17,824 bases of DNA from an uncultured Lachnospiraceae bacterium (GTDB taxonomy: Bacteria > Bacillota > Clostridia > Lachnospirales > Lachnospiraceae): the NCBI GenBank assembly GCA_910586725.1, contig CAJUJL010000049.1:1-17824 (forward strand), given 5' to 3'. Shown one piece after another: positions 7,033-15,036 of the stretch (within the stretch, counting starts at the first letter, position 1; each line of letters opens with the position of its first letter). The position numbers and the translations under genes are program-made. The notes under the pieces were generated by a model, which saw nothing but the letters and a program-made list of their open reading frames with translations, did no database searches and was not told the DNA's origin.

Positions 7033-7287
7033 ATGCGTTTATGTGAACTTCAGGAGAAGGAAGTAATTAATGTCTGTAACTGCAGGTGTCTTGGAAATGT
7101 AATTGATATTGAACTGGATGAAAAGACGGGATGTATCCAGGCGTTGATTGTACCAGGGCCATGCAAACTTTTTGGTATGTTTGGACATGAATTTGAATTC
7201 TGCATACCCTGGAAGTGCATTGTTCGTATGGGGTCGGACATTATATTGGTAGAAATTAAAGAAGAAGATTGCAGAAGAAAATTGTAG
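7033..7287 (+). CDS. YlmC/YmxH-family PRC-barrel sporulation-associated protein
   Basis: This small protein of 84 residues belongs to the PRC-barrel group known in Bacillus and Clostridia as YlmC/YmxH. Its molecular role is poorly defined. MRLCELQEKEVINVCNCRCL is the typical N-terminus. LIVPGPCKLFGMFG and the ending IVRMGSDIILVEIKEED match the conserved barrel strands. The start at ATG 7033 is chosen by homology; the ribosome site (AAGG, about 7020) is weak. Its TAG overlaps the AGGGGG ribosome site of nrdR, so the two are almost certainly cotranscribed and may be translationally linked. The presence of this gene suggests a spore-forming lineage. Confidence 0.88.
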   Translation: MRLCELQEKEVINVCNCRCLGNVIDIELDEKTGCIQALIVPGPCKLFGMFGHEFEFCIPWKCIVRMGSDIILVEIKEEDCRRKL

Positions 7288-7297
7288 GGGGTTTAAA

Positions 7298-7750
7298 ATG
7301 AAGTGTCCATATTGCAGCAGCGATAATACAAGGGTTATTGATTCAAGGCCGGCAGACGACAACAGTTCGATTCGCCGCCGCCGTTTGTGCGATGACTGCG
7401 GGAAGCGTTTTACTACGTATGAAAAAGTAGAAACCATACCGTTAATTGTGATTAAAAAAGACAACAACAGAGAGCAGTACGACCGCTCGAAAATTGAAGC
7501 GGGTATTTTACGGGCCTGTCATAAACGGCCAATTTCCGTAGATCAGATCAATGAGCTGGTAGACGACATCGAAACGGAGATTTTTAACAGAGAAGAAAAA
7601 GAGATTTCCAGCTCTGTGATCGGAGAAATTGTAATGGACAGGCTAAAAGATCTGGAAGCAGTTGCATATGTAAGGTTTGCATCGGTCTACCGGGAATTTA
7701 AAGATATTAATACATTTATGAATGAATTGAAAAAAATACTGGATACATAG
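7298..7750 (+). CDS. nrdR: Transcriptional repressor NrdR
   Basis: NrdR represses ribonucleotide reductase genes in response to dATP/ATP bound to its ATP-cone. The 150-residue product has the N-terminal zinc ribbon with Cys3, Cys6, Cys31 and Cys34 (CPYC ... CDDCGKRFTTYEKVE). The ATP-cone follows (VIKKDNNREQYDRSKIEAGI and on to VRFASVYREFKD). Length and order are standard. It starts 10 bases after the YmxH-like gene, with its ribosome site overlapping that gene's stop. No reductase gene or convincing NrdR box is present in the window, so its targets lie elsewhere. Confidence 0.97.
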   Translation: MKCPYCSSDNTRVIDSRPADDNSSIRRRRLCDDCGKRFTTYEKVETIPLIVIKKDNNREQYDRSKIEAGILRACHKRPISVDQINELVDDIETEIFNREEKEISSSVIGEIVMDRLKDLEAVAYVRFASVYREFKDINTFMNELKKILDT

Positions 7751-7776
7751 GGTCTGTACCCCTTCAAGGAGTTTTT

Positions 7777-8274
7777 ATGAAACATATATTATATCCGGAT
7801 GAATATCTGCGTTCCGCATATGAAATTGATTATGGCAAATTATACAAAGAAGGCTGCCGGGGAGTGATTTTTGACATTGACAATACTTTGGTTCCGCACG
7901 GCGCTCCGGCGGATGAGAGAGCGGTTCAGTTGTTTGTCCGGCTAAAGGAACTGGGAATCGACTGTGTATTGCTGTCGAACAACAAAGAGCCAAGAGTAAA
8001 GATGTTTAGCGATAAAGCGGGCGTGCGTTATATTTTCAAGGCAGGAAAGCCCAAACCCGTAAATTACAGGCGGGCCATGGAGCTGATGCATACGGATACG
8101 GAAAGCACGGTTTTTATTGGCGATCAGATTTTTACCGATATAGCAGGGGCAAATCTGGCGGGAATACGTTCTATTTTAGTAGAGCCCATGAATCCAAAAG
8201 AGGAGATTCAGATTGTGCTTAAGAGGTATTTGGAAAAGATAGTTTTGTTTTTTTACAGGAGGAGATTTTTATGA
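7777..8274 (+). CDS. yqeG: YqeG-family HAD IIIA-type phosphatase
   Basis: This is a haloacid dehalogenase superfamily phosphatase of the YqeG/PGP type. In Bacillus yqeG lies in a conserved cluster, while eukaryotic relatives dephosphorylate phosphatidylglycerophosphate; the bacterial substrate is not settled. All HAD motifs are visible: motif I FDIDNTLVPHG (Asp33 nucleophile, Asp35), motif II LLSNNKEP, motif III Lys in AGKPKPVNY, motif IV FIGDQIFTDIAGAN. It has 165 residues, as usual. Ribosome site AAGGAG is at 7766-7771. The stop overlaps the rpiB start (ATGA at 8271-8274), so the two are translationally coupled. Confidence 0.93.
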   Translation: MKHILYPDEYLRSAYEIDYGKLYKEGCRGVIFDIDNTLVPHGAPADERAVQLFVRLKELGIDCVLLSNNKEPRVKMFSDKAGVRYIFKAGKPKPVNYRRAMELMHTDTESTVFIGDQIFTDIAGANLAGIRSILVEPMNPKEEIQIVLKRYLEKIVLFFYRRRFL

Positions 8275-8717
8275 AGATTGTGGTTGCGAACGATCATGCG
8301 GCAGTAAATATGAAGAAAGAAATCATGTCTTTTGTTGAAGATCTTGGTTACGAAGCGCTCAATGTCGGCACGGACAGTGAGGAAAGCTGTGATTATCCTA
8401 TCTATGCCGAGAAAGCGGCAAGGGCGGTTGTGGATGGCGAAGCGGATTGCGGCATTTTAATTTGCGGGACAGGCGTTGGCATTTCCATTGCGGCAAATAA
8501 GGTAAAAGGAATTCGCGCAGCCGTGTGTTCCGATGTCACAACGGCGCGGCTGGTCAAGGAACATAACAATGCAAATATGATTGCATTTGGAGCCCGCATT
8601 GTAGGAACAGAGCTTGCAAAAGATATTGTAAAAGCTTATTTGGATGCCAGATTTTTGGGTGGAAAACATGAACGGCGCGTCCATATGATTTCTGAAATTG
8701 AGAAAAAGCAGAATTAA
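8271..8717 (+). CDS. rpiB: Ribose-5-phosphate isomerase B
   Basis: RpiB interconverts ribose 5-phosphate and ribulose 5-phosphate in the pentose phosphate pathway; some relatives act on allose or galactose phosphates. The 148 residues include NDHAA (His9), the catalytic Cys65 in ILICGTGVGISIAANK, and the HNNANMIAFGARIVG region. A strong AGGAGG (8257-8262) lies inside the end of yqeG. The RpiB/LacAB family includes galactose-6-phosphate isomerase subunits, but the single complete gene with Cys in the active site fits RpiB. A galactosidase gene lies 1.2 kb downstream, though beyond a terminator, so a joint role is speculative. Confidence 0.93.
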   Translation: MKIVVANDHAAVNMKKEIMSFVEDLGYEALNVGTDSEESCDYPIYAEKAARAVVDGEADCGILICGTGVGISIAANKVKGIRAAVCSDVTTARLVKEHNNANMIAFGARIVGTELAKDIVKAYLDARFLGGKHERRVHMISEIEKKQN

Positions 8718-8767
8718 AACGAGAAGCAAAGGGCAGACTTTATAAAAAACACGAGAGGATTTCTGAT

Positions 8768-9694
8768 ATGGCAAAGCGAATTTTAAATATGAAGCCGTCT
8801 GAACTGAAAAATCTTTCAAAAGAGGAGATGATTTCGGCGATTGCGGGCAGTGAAGGAAGGACGCTTGTCTGCGAGACAATAGGCATAACGGTTCCCATGC
8901 TGACAGATGTAACGAATGCGGAGTTTGCATCGTCTATGGGAGCGGATATGATTTTGCTGAACATGTTTGATGTGCAAAATCCTATGATTTTTGCGCTTCC
9001 CGAAGTTGATAAGATGGAAACGGTGCGTGAGGTGAAACGGCTGACCGGACGCATGGTAGGCATTAATTTGGAGCCGGTAGACGATGCTCTGGCGTCCGAC
9101 AATGCAGAAACAATCTGGGCGATGAGCGCGGGACGCCGCGCAACTGTTGAAAATGCCGTACTGGCACAGAAAATGGGTGTGGATATGATTGTTTTAACCG
9201 GAAATCCGGGCAATGGGGTGAGCAATGAGGCAATCGTTTCATCTCTTCAGGCCATTTCAAAAGAAATTGGAGATCAGATTGTGCTTGTGGCGGGAAAAAT
9301 GCACGCTTCCGGCATTATTGGCGAAGGCGGGGAAAACATTATTACAAAAGAAGACATTCGCTTGTTTGCAGAGGCAGGGGCGGATATTATTCTGATGCCC
9401 GCGCCTGGAACTGTTCCGGGCATAACGACGGAATATATAAAAAGCCTGGTAAGTTATGCGCACAGTTTGGGGAAACTGACGATTACTGCAATTGGCACTT
9501 CTCAGGAGGGAGCCGATACGGATACGATAAAAAGGATAGCGCTTGAATGTAAAATGACTGGTACGGATATGCATCATATTGGAGATTCCGGATACGTAGG
9601 CATGGCGCTGCCGGAAAATATTATGGCATACAGTGTGGCTATCCGTGGGATACGGCATACGTACCACAGAATAGCTCAATCATTGGTTCGATGA
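8768..9694 (+). CDS. DUF7916-like TIM-barrel protein (often labelled haloacid dehalogenase-like)
   Basis: The product is 308 residues. It resembles a family often misnamed haloacid dehalogenase-like hydrolase and, as far as I recall, now called DUF7916. The sequence has no HAD DxDxT motif. It looks like a phosphoenolpyruvate-mutase-like or other TIM barrel, with alternating strands such as MILLNMF, MVGINLEP, MIVLTGNPG, IVLVAGK, IILMPAPG and LTITAIGTSQEG. The conserved TGNPGNGVSN and HHIGDSGYVGMALPENIMAY suggest phosphate and metal binding. In other Firmicutes relatives sit near sugar PTS genes; here it follows rpiB by 50 bp with ribosome site AGAGGA (8754-8759). A role in sugar-phosphate metabolism is an inference. 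It is the last gene before a strong terminator. Confidence 0.75.
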   Translation: MAKRILNMKPSELKNLSKEEMISAIAGSEGRTLVCETIGITVPMLTDVTNAEFASSMGADMILLNMFDVQNPMIFALPEVDKMETVREVKRLTGRMVGINLEPVDDALASDNAETIWAMSAGRRATVENAVLAQKMGVDMIVLTGNPGNGVSNEAIVSSLQAISKEIGDQIVLVAGKMHASGIIGEGGENIITKEDIRLFAEAGADIILMPAPGTVPGITTEYIKSLVSYAHSLGKLTITAIGTSQEGADTDTIKRIALECKMTGTDMHHIGDSGYVGMALPENIMAYSVAIRGIRHTYHRIAQSLVR

Positions 9695-9711
9695 GAAGAG
9701 AATATATTATT

Positions 9712-9741
9712 AAAAGTGTTCAATTTGATTGGACACTTTTT
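9712..9741 (+). terminator. Strong intrinsic terminator
   Basis: AAAAGTGTTCAAT (9712-9724) pairs with ATTGGACACTTTT (9728-9740) around a TTG loop, with one T/G wobble, and ends in a run of five Ts. It closes the ychF-to-DUF7916 block and isolates it from the GH2 gene. Confidence 0.85.
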
Positions 9742-9790
9742 GTATATATTGTATAACAATGACAGAAAAAGTAGAAAGATATTGGAAAAG

Positions 9791-9799
9791 TGTTATAAT
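9791..9799 (+). promoter_or_regulatory. Extended -10 promoter of the GH2 gene
   Basis: TGTTATAAT gives a perfect TATAAT (9794-9799) with an upstream TGn. No good -35 lies 16-18 bp upstream (GTAGAA/TAGAAA), which fits an extended -10 promoter. Transcription would start near 9806 and leave a leader of about 95 nt. The same arrangement recurs at 17673-17681. Confidence 0.6.
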
Positions 9800-9833
9800 T
9801 AAATATCATATTTGCAAAGAAGAGGAAGAATTA

Positions 9834-9899
9834 CCCTGCGGGTATACCTGTATGCACAAGAAGCATTTGGCAAGATTAAGAAGACGAAAGGAGTCAGGG
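9834..9899 (+). ncRNA. Putative structured cis-regulatory leader, copy 1
   Basis: The core 9839-9866 matches 17729-17756 at 24 of 28 positions without a gap. It starts CGGG, continues TATACCT and contains an ATGC (9852-9855)/GCAT (9863-9866) hairpin with a 7-nt loop beginning ACAA. CCCTG (9834-9838) is complementary to CAGGG (9895-9899), which lies between the ribosome site AAAGGAG (9887-9893) and the ATG. The leader could therefore close on the translation start. I cannot place it in a riboswitch family I know. It might instead be a DNA operator downstream of the promoter. Confidence 0.5.
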
Positions 9900-9900
9900 A

Positions 9901-12900
9901 ATGGGGAAGAGGTTTATATCTTTTATTTTAATTGCGGCAATGTGGGTGACTATGGCTGCAGGAAATCTGAAAACGTCTGTTATGGCGCAGGACGCAAGAG
10001 ATGGATTTGTGGAAGTGGCGGTTCCAAACGGAGATTTTGAATCGGGGGAAGCTATGCCTAAGACAGTAGAAAGAATACCGGATACGATGGTGAAAATACA
10101 GCCCGGGAAGAAATTTATGGCGCCGGATGAGGTGGAGGCGCTTTATACGGACGGCAGCAAGGGATTGCTTCCGGTTGTCTGGAGCGGCGGAGAAGTGAAT
10201 GCCGTAAATACGGATGCGCCGGGCAATTATACCGTGACGGGCAGCGTTGCGTCAGGAGCCAAAAAACATACTGCCCTTTTAAATGTAACGGTGGTGGATC
10301 CTTCGGATTTGGTTCAGGAAGTGCAAACTGACGCAATGGGACAGGTTGACTTTAATGAAAACTGGCAGTTTTATCTGGCGACGAGGACTCCGGCCGAAGC
10401 GGATGGGGGATTCGTCAACGGAGTAAAAGACGCTGGAGATTACACAACGGCGGAAATAATTGCGGAAGATTTTGATGATACGGATTTCAGAACCGTGGAT
10501 GTGCCTCATGATTTTAGTATTGAAGGGAAGAAAGTGTCTTCTTCCGTTGACTCACAGGCATATCTTCAGGGCGGGCTTGGATGGTACCGTAAAAAGTTTA
10601 TGGCGCCGGCTTCCTTACGGGGAAAGACAGTCGCAATTGATTTTGAAGGCGTTTATCAAAACAGCGTCGTTTATCTGAACGGAAAAGAAGTTGGGAGCTA
10701 TCCCAGCGGATATACCGGATTTGCATTGGATATAACGGAAGACATAAAATATGGCTCGGAAAATGTTCTGGTTGTGAAAGTACAGAATATGTCGCCTTCC
10801 GGCCGTTGGTACACAGGAAGCGGAATTACCCGTCCGGTTCACCTGACAGTGGATAATCCGGCGCATTTTAATCGTAACGGAATCACGCTTCTTACGCCGA
10901 ATTTGAAAACGGAGTATCAAGGCGGCGGCGCGATCAGCCTTGATGTCAAGGCGGATGGATATTCGGACGCCGGCAATTCCAATGCGCGCATGCATGTAAG
11001 CGTATATGACGCGTCCGGAAATCTGGTCGGAGAAAAGCAGTCAGGCGTAACGGCAATTAACCCAAGCACAGCGTTTTCTTTGTCGCTTACAGGGGCAAAT
11101 GCCGTTGAGATTCCTAAGAATAAAATAAAACTCTGGAATCCATGGAATTTAGGGGAGCCGAATCTGTATAAAGTTAAAGTGGAATTGTTTACCGAAGCAA
11201 ACGGAAGCGCGGATGGATATGTGCTTTCTGACAGCGAAGAGATAGAATACGGATTTCGCTGGGTGGAAATTGCAGAGTCGACAGATGATCCGGACAGCGG
11301 CGGTCTTTATGTAAACGGCGTCTATACAAAGGTCCAGGGCGTGGATCTGCATCACGACGCGGGAGCTTTGGGAGCGGCAAGCTATACAGATGCCTATGAG
11401 CGTCAGTTCGCAAAACTGAAAGCCATGGGAGTCAATGCTTACCGGACTTCTCATTGCCCGCCATCAAAGGAAGTGATGGAAGTTTGCAGGAGAAATGGCA
11501 TTTTAGTCGTAGAAGAGGCGTTTGACGGATGGGGAAAGCAAAAGGCAACGTATGATTTTGGTAGATTTTTCTTCGAAGAAATACCGGAAAACTGGGCAGG
11601 ATTAAAGCCAAACGGTCATACTTTTGTACCGGAATCCATCATTTCTTATTCTGGTGCAAAATATGTCTGGAGCGACTGGGTCATTCAGGAAATGGTAAAC
11701 CGGGATAAAAATGAGCCGACTGTCATTGCGTGGTCAATTGGAAATGAAGTAAGGGGCACAGGGATAAAACCGGATTGGTATCAGCCAGGACAGTATGATT
11801 TGCTGGGCGTAAATCCGGCCGGAATGAATGAATATACGGAAGCAGTCCGTTTGATGCAGGATATAAAAGCAATTGACAGTACAAGATTTGTGGTAATGGG
11901 AGGGGATCAGGAGAGAGACGTTCCCGGAGCGAACAGCACATGGGGCTATGTGAACCAGGTATTGGACGGTTATGGCTTGAATTACAATAAGGCAAAAGCA
12001 GTGGATGGTTTGATCAGCCGCTATTCTGTTGGAGACAATACTTTGCTGGCAGAGTCAACAAGGGCCTTTTTCTTTGAATCGGAGTCTTCGTCTCAGACGT
12101 CGTCCAGAGGCGTGTATCTGGATCCGCAGTTTTTAAATACCGGCATCAACCAGACGCCGGGCTCCAGAGGCGGATCAAATTATGACAATGATTTTGCTTC
12201 ATGGACCATGTCCAATGAATACGGCCTGAAAAAGGACCGTGACCGCAAGAAGTTCATTGGCCAGTTTATCTGGACGGGCTTTGATTATCTTGGAGAGCCG
12301 ACTCCATACGGCGTTTATCCTGTGGGCGTGGCGTCTTTTGGAACAATCGATACGGCAGGTTTTGAAAAAGATTCGTTTTACCTCTATCAAAGCCAGTGGA
12401 CAAAAGAGCCGATGGCGCATCTGATTCCTCAAAACTGGGATGAATGGCAGGAAGGGGAAGAAGTAGAAGTTTGGGTAAATACAAATCTTGAGAGCGCGGA
12501 GCTGTTTTTGAACGGAAGATCTCTTGGAAAGAAAAGTTTTGATGAAAAAGAGACGGCCTATGGAAAGAAATATTACGAAACGTCGGAGAAAACGCAGGAT
12601 GACAAAACATGGGGCGACAGTTCTAATCCTGGCGGTTATTCCAGTCCCGGAGCCAAATTGGATGAGGGAGAACTCAATTCCGGAAAACTTCATTTGAAAT
12701 GGGACGTTCCATACGAGCCGGGAACATTAGAAGTAAGAGCCTATGATGCAGATGGCTCTGTTGCGGCTTCCGATCAGGTAACGACTTCTTCCGCACCGTA
12801 TACAATTCGGGCAGAGGCGGATAAAACGGTTCTCAAAGCGGATGGAAGCAATTTATCTTACGTAGAATGTACGATTACAGACGAAGCGGGTAATATGGTT

Positions 12901-14931
12901 CCGGATGCAGATCAGATGGTGCGGTTTTCCGTTTCGGGCCAGGCTTCAATTGTCGGCGTTGACAATGGCCAGCAGGAGAGCGATGAAATATATAAATACG
13001 GAGAGACGGAAAGCGGCAGGTATTCCGAAAGGACGGCATATCACGGCAAAGTATTGGTAATTATAAAATCGGAAAAAACAGCTGGAGACGCTGTGCTTAC
13101 AATTTCCGCCAATGATTTGAAACCAGCGCAGGTAGCGTTTCGCGTGACAGAAGACGGAAGCGGATCCGCTCCTGCTGCTCCTGTGGTCAATGGAACGGAA
13201 ACTTCCGCAGAACAGGTTGCGATCACGGCGCCGCAGGGGAAACGCGTTACTCTGCCTTCCGCGGTAAGAGTTCATTATACAAGCAGCGCGGGAGATTATT
13301 CCCTTATGCGTAAAGTTACATGGGGAACAATGACAAACAACAGGGCCAAGGGAACCATAGAAGGATGTAAGCTGGAAGCGGCAGCCGTTATAACGGAAGA
13401 TGCAAATATGCAGTTGGATCAGGAACTGGCTACAAATACGGCTCTTAGTGGCAACAGCAGTATTTTCCGGCTGAAAGACCTGAAAGGAGAGGCGGCGGAT
13501 AAAGCTCTTGCAACGGCGACCTTTACTGGTAACCAGCAGAATTACCCCAATAATATGCTGGACGGGAACGAATCTACCAGCTGGACAAACGCATATGAAA
13601 GGGGAGAATCCGTATTGCTTCCCGCAAACAAACGGTCCAGGAAATCTGACACGGTGACATTTTACTGGAATGACAGAAAAGTGATGAACCGTATTGCCTT
13701 ACATTTCAAGGAAAACGCATATTGTGCGGTTCCTTCCGTACTAAAAGCGGAATACTGGAATGGGGAAGACTGGGCTGTGGCGCCGGGACAGGTTGTGCAG
13801 AAAAATGAGCAGGGGCTGGCAGAGATACAGTTCCTTCCGGTTTATACGGATAAAGTCCGCGTTTATATGGAAAATGGAACGCCGTTTACGGAAAAAGGGA
13901 ATATTGAAATTATAGAAGCGTCCGTTATGTTGAGCAGCGCTAAGATGGATCCTCAGATCATCATGGATCCTCTGGTATCCGTTCAGCAGGGAGGTAAAGT
14001 GTCAATTGGCGTACAGATGGCAAATATGCCGGAAGATAAAACGGTGTCAGAACTCAGTTTTGCGCTTGCGCTGCAGGATGAAGTGTTTGAAAATCCCACA
14101 ATCCGGCTGACGGAAAATGCGGCCGGGAATATGACGGTAAAAGAAATGGCAGGAAAAATTGTCTGCACATTGAAAAATGAGCAGGGAATACCGGGTAATT
14201 TAACAGATTTTGCAGTGATTGAAATGCATGTAAAAGGAACTGCCAAAGTGGGTTCTTATCAGATGGAACTTACGGATTTGAAGGCAAAAGATGTGACAGG
14301 GGGAGAAGTTGTTTTTCGGACTTCTGGAACGACGATTCGGGTTTTGGAGGAGAAAAATCCGGTTACCATTGCCCGGGTGTCTTTGAAAACTGCTATGGAT
14401 GCCATTTTAAATCTAAATGAAAAGGATTATACGGTTGCAACATGGAAAGCATTGATGGATGAACTTTCAGTGGCAAAAGCCGTGTATGAGATGGCGGGAG
14501 CTACGGCAGAGGAAATTCAGGCGCAGACGGCGAAACTGCAGTCGGCCATCGCAACGTTAAAAGCGCCGGGGGCAGAGGAATATCAGCAATTGTTAAAAGA
14601 ACTTGCCGAATTAAGAGAGCAAATCCAAAATGCCGGTAATGCGGAGGCTGCGGCATTGAAAAAAGAGCTGGAACAAGTAAAAAAGGAGCTGGAGGAAGCC
14701 AGAAAAGTAATTATAGTTACGGACAAGAAGAAATATACGGTGAAAAAAGGAAAGTCTGTTAAGATTATTGCGGTGGCTTCAAATGGCAAAAAGCTCTCAT
14801 TTAAACCGAAAAACAAAAAAATCGTTAAAGTTTCCAAAAAAGGCGTGGTGAAAGGTTTAAAGAAAGGCTCCACAAAGGTGGTCATTTCCGTGGGCGCTTC
14901 GAAAAAAACGGTGACAATAAAGGTTAAATAA
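9901..14931 (+). CDS. Secreted multidomain GH2 beta-galactosidase-type glycosidase
   Basis: The 1676-residue exported enzyme is predicted to remove beta-linked sugars, probably galactose, from host or dietary glycans. Residues 1-29 form a signal peptide (cleavage near VMA|QD). Then come a short NGDFESG segment, a Big_4-like Ig domain (about 58-133), the GH2 sugar-binding domain (about 149-325), a GH2 Ig-like domain and the TIM barrel (about 460-800). The acid/base is Glu616 (WSIGNEV). The likely nucleophile is Glu728 (SESSSQTSSRG, aligned with SETAS-type motifs of this subgroup). WTGFDYLGEPTPY starts at 791. Downstream lie DUF4982/C5-like Ig domains, an F5/8-type (CBM32-like) domain (about 1204-1345), a cohesin-like domain (about 1350-1480), FIVAR (about 1490-1556), a coiled coil (about 1560-1600) and a Lys-rich Big_2-like end. 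There is no LPXTG. Ribosome site: AAAGGAG, 9887-9893. Substrate is inferred. Confidence 0.93.
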   Translation: MGKRFISFILIAAMWVTMAAGNLKTSVMAQDARDGFVEVAVPNGDFESGEAMPKTVERIPDTMVKIQPGKKFMAPDEVEALYTDGSKGLLPVVWSGGEVNAVNTDAPGNYTVTGSVASGAKKHTALLNVTVVDPSDLVQEVQTDAMGQVDFNENWQFYLATRTPAEADGGFVNGVKDAGDYTTAEIIAEDFDDTDFRTVDVPHDFSIEGKKVSSSVDSQAYLQGGLGWYRKKFMAPASLRGKTVAIDFEGVYQNSVVYLNGKEVGSYPSGYTGFALDITEDIKYGSENVLVVKVQNMSPSGRWYTGSGITRPVHLTVDNPAHFNRNGITLLTPNLKTEYQGGGAISLDVKADGYSDAGNSNARMHVSVYDASGNLVGEKQSGVTAINPSTAFSLSLTGANAVEIPKNKIKLWNPWNLGEPNLYKVKVELFTEANGSADGYVLSDSEEIEYGFRWVEIAESTDDPDSGGLYVNGVYTKVQGVDLHHDAGALGAASYTDAYERQFAKLKAMGVNAYRTSHCPPSKEVMEVCRRNGILVVEEAFDGWGKQKATYDFGRFFFEEIPENWAGLKPNGHTFVPESIISYSGAKYVWSDWVIQEMVNRDKNEPTVIAWSIGNEVRGTGIKPDWYQPGQYDLLGVNPAGMNEYTEAVRLMQDIKAIDSTRFVVMGGDQERDVPGANSTWGYVNQVLDGYGLNYNKAKAVDGLISRYSVGDNTLLAESTRAFFFESESSSQTSSRGVYLDPQFLNTGINQTPGSRGGSNYDNDFASWTMSNEYGLKKDRDRKKFIGQFIWTGFDYLGEPTPYGVYPVGVASFGTIDTAGFEKDSFYLYQSQWTKEPMAHLIPQNWDEWQEGEEVEVWVNTNLESAELFLNGRSLGKKSFDEKETAYGKKYYETSEKTQDDKTWGDSSNPGGYSSPGAKLDEGELNSGKLHLKWDVPYEPGTLEVRAYDADGSVAASDQVTTSSAPYTIRAEADKTVLKADGSNLSYVECTITDEAGNMVPDADQMVRFSVSGQASIVGVDNGQQESDEIYKYGETESGRYSERTAYHGKVLVIIKSEKTAGDAVLTISANDLKPAQVAFRVTEDGSGSAPAAPVVNGTETSAEQVAITAPQGKRVTLPSAVRVHYTSSAGDYSLMRKVTWGTMTNNRAKGTIEGCKLEAAAVITEDANMQLDQELATNTALSGNSSIFRLKDLKGEAADKALATATFTGNQQNYPNNMLDGNESTSWTNAYERGESVLLPANKRSRKSDTVTFYWNDRKVMNRIALHFKENAYCAVPSVLKAEYWNGEDWAVAPGQVVQKNEQGLAEIQFLPVYTDKVRVYMENGTPFTEKGNIEIIEASVMLSSAKMDPQIIMDPLVSVQQGGKVSIGVQMANMPEDKTVSELSFALALQDEVFENPTIRLTENAAGNMTVKEMAGKIVCTLKNEQGIPGNLTDFAVIEMHVKGTAKVGSYQMELTDLKAKDVTGGEVVFRTSGTTIRVLEEKNPVTIARVSLKTAMDAILNLNEKDYTVATWKALMDELSVAKAVYEMAGATAEEIQAQTAKLQSAIATLKAPGAEEYQQLLKELAELREQIQNAGNAEAAALKKELEQVKKELEEARKVIIVTDKKKYTVKKGKSVKIIAVASNGKKLSFKPKNKKIVKVSKKGVVKGLKKGSTKVVISVGASKKTVTIKVK

Positions 14932-14964
14932 CAGAACTTATTTCGGGAATAAAGTAAAAAAAGG

Positions 14965-14993
14965 TTGAAAAAGAAAAGCTTTTATTATAGAAT
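14965..14993 (+). promoter_or_regulatory. SigA-type promoter of efp
   Basis: TTGAAA (14965-14970) and TAGAAT (14988-14993) are separated by exactly 17 bp, each matching the consensus at five of six positions. The start of transcription would be near 15000, 37 bases before efp. Confidence 0.7.
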
Positions 14994-15036
14994 TGTACAG
15001 GTGATTAAGGTTCAAACGCATTAAGGAGGAAAATTT

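Noticed and set aside
9740..9760. NrdR-box-like sequence TTTGTATATATTGTAT
   Set aside because: The central part fits, but the first conserved C is absent and the nearby gene is a glycosidase. AT-rich chance match.
9729..10040. 103-codon ORF overlapping the GH2 leader and gene start
   Set aside because: It runs through the promoter and the GH2 start in another frame, with no ribosome site. Treated as a shadow.
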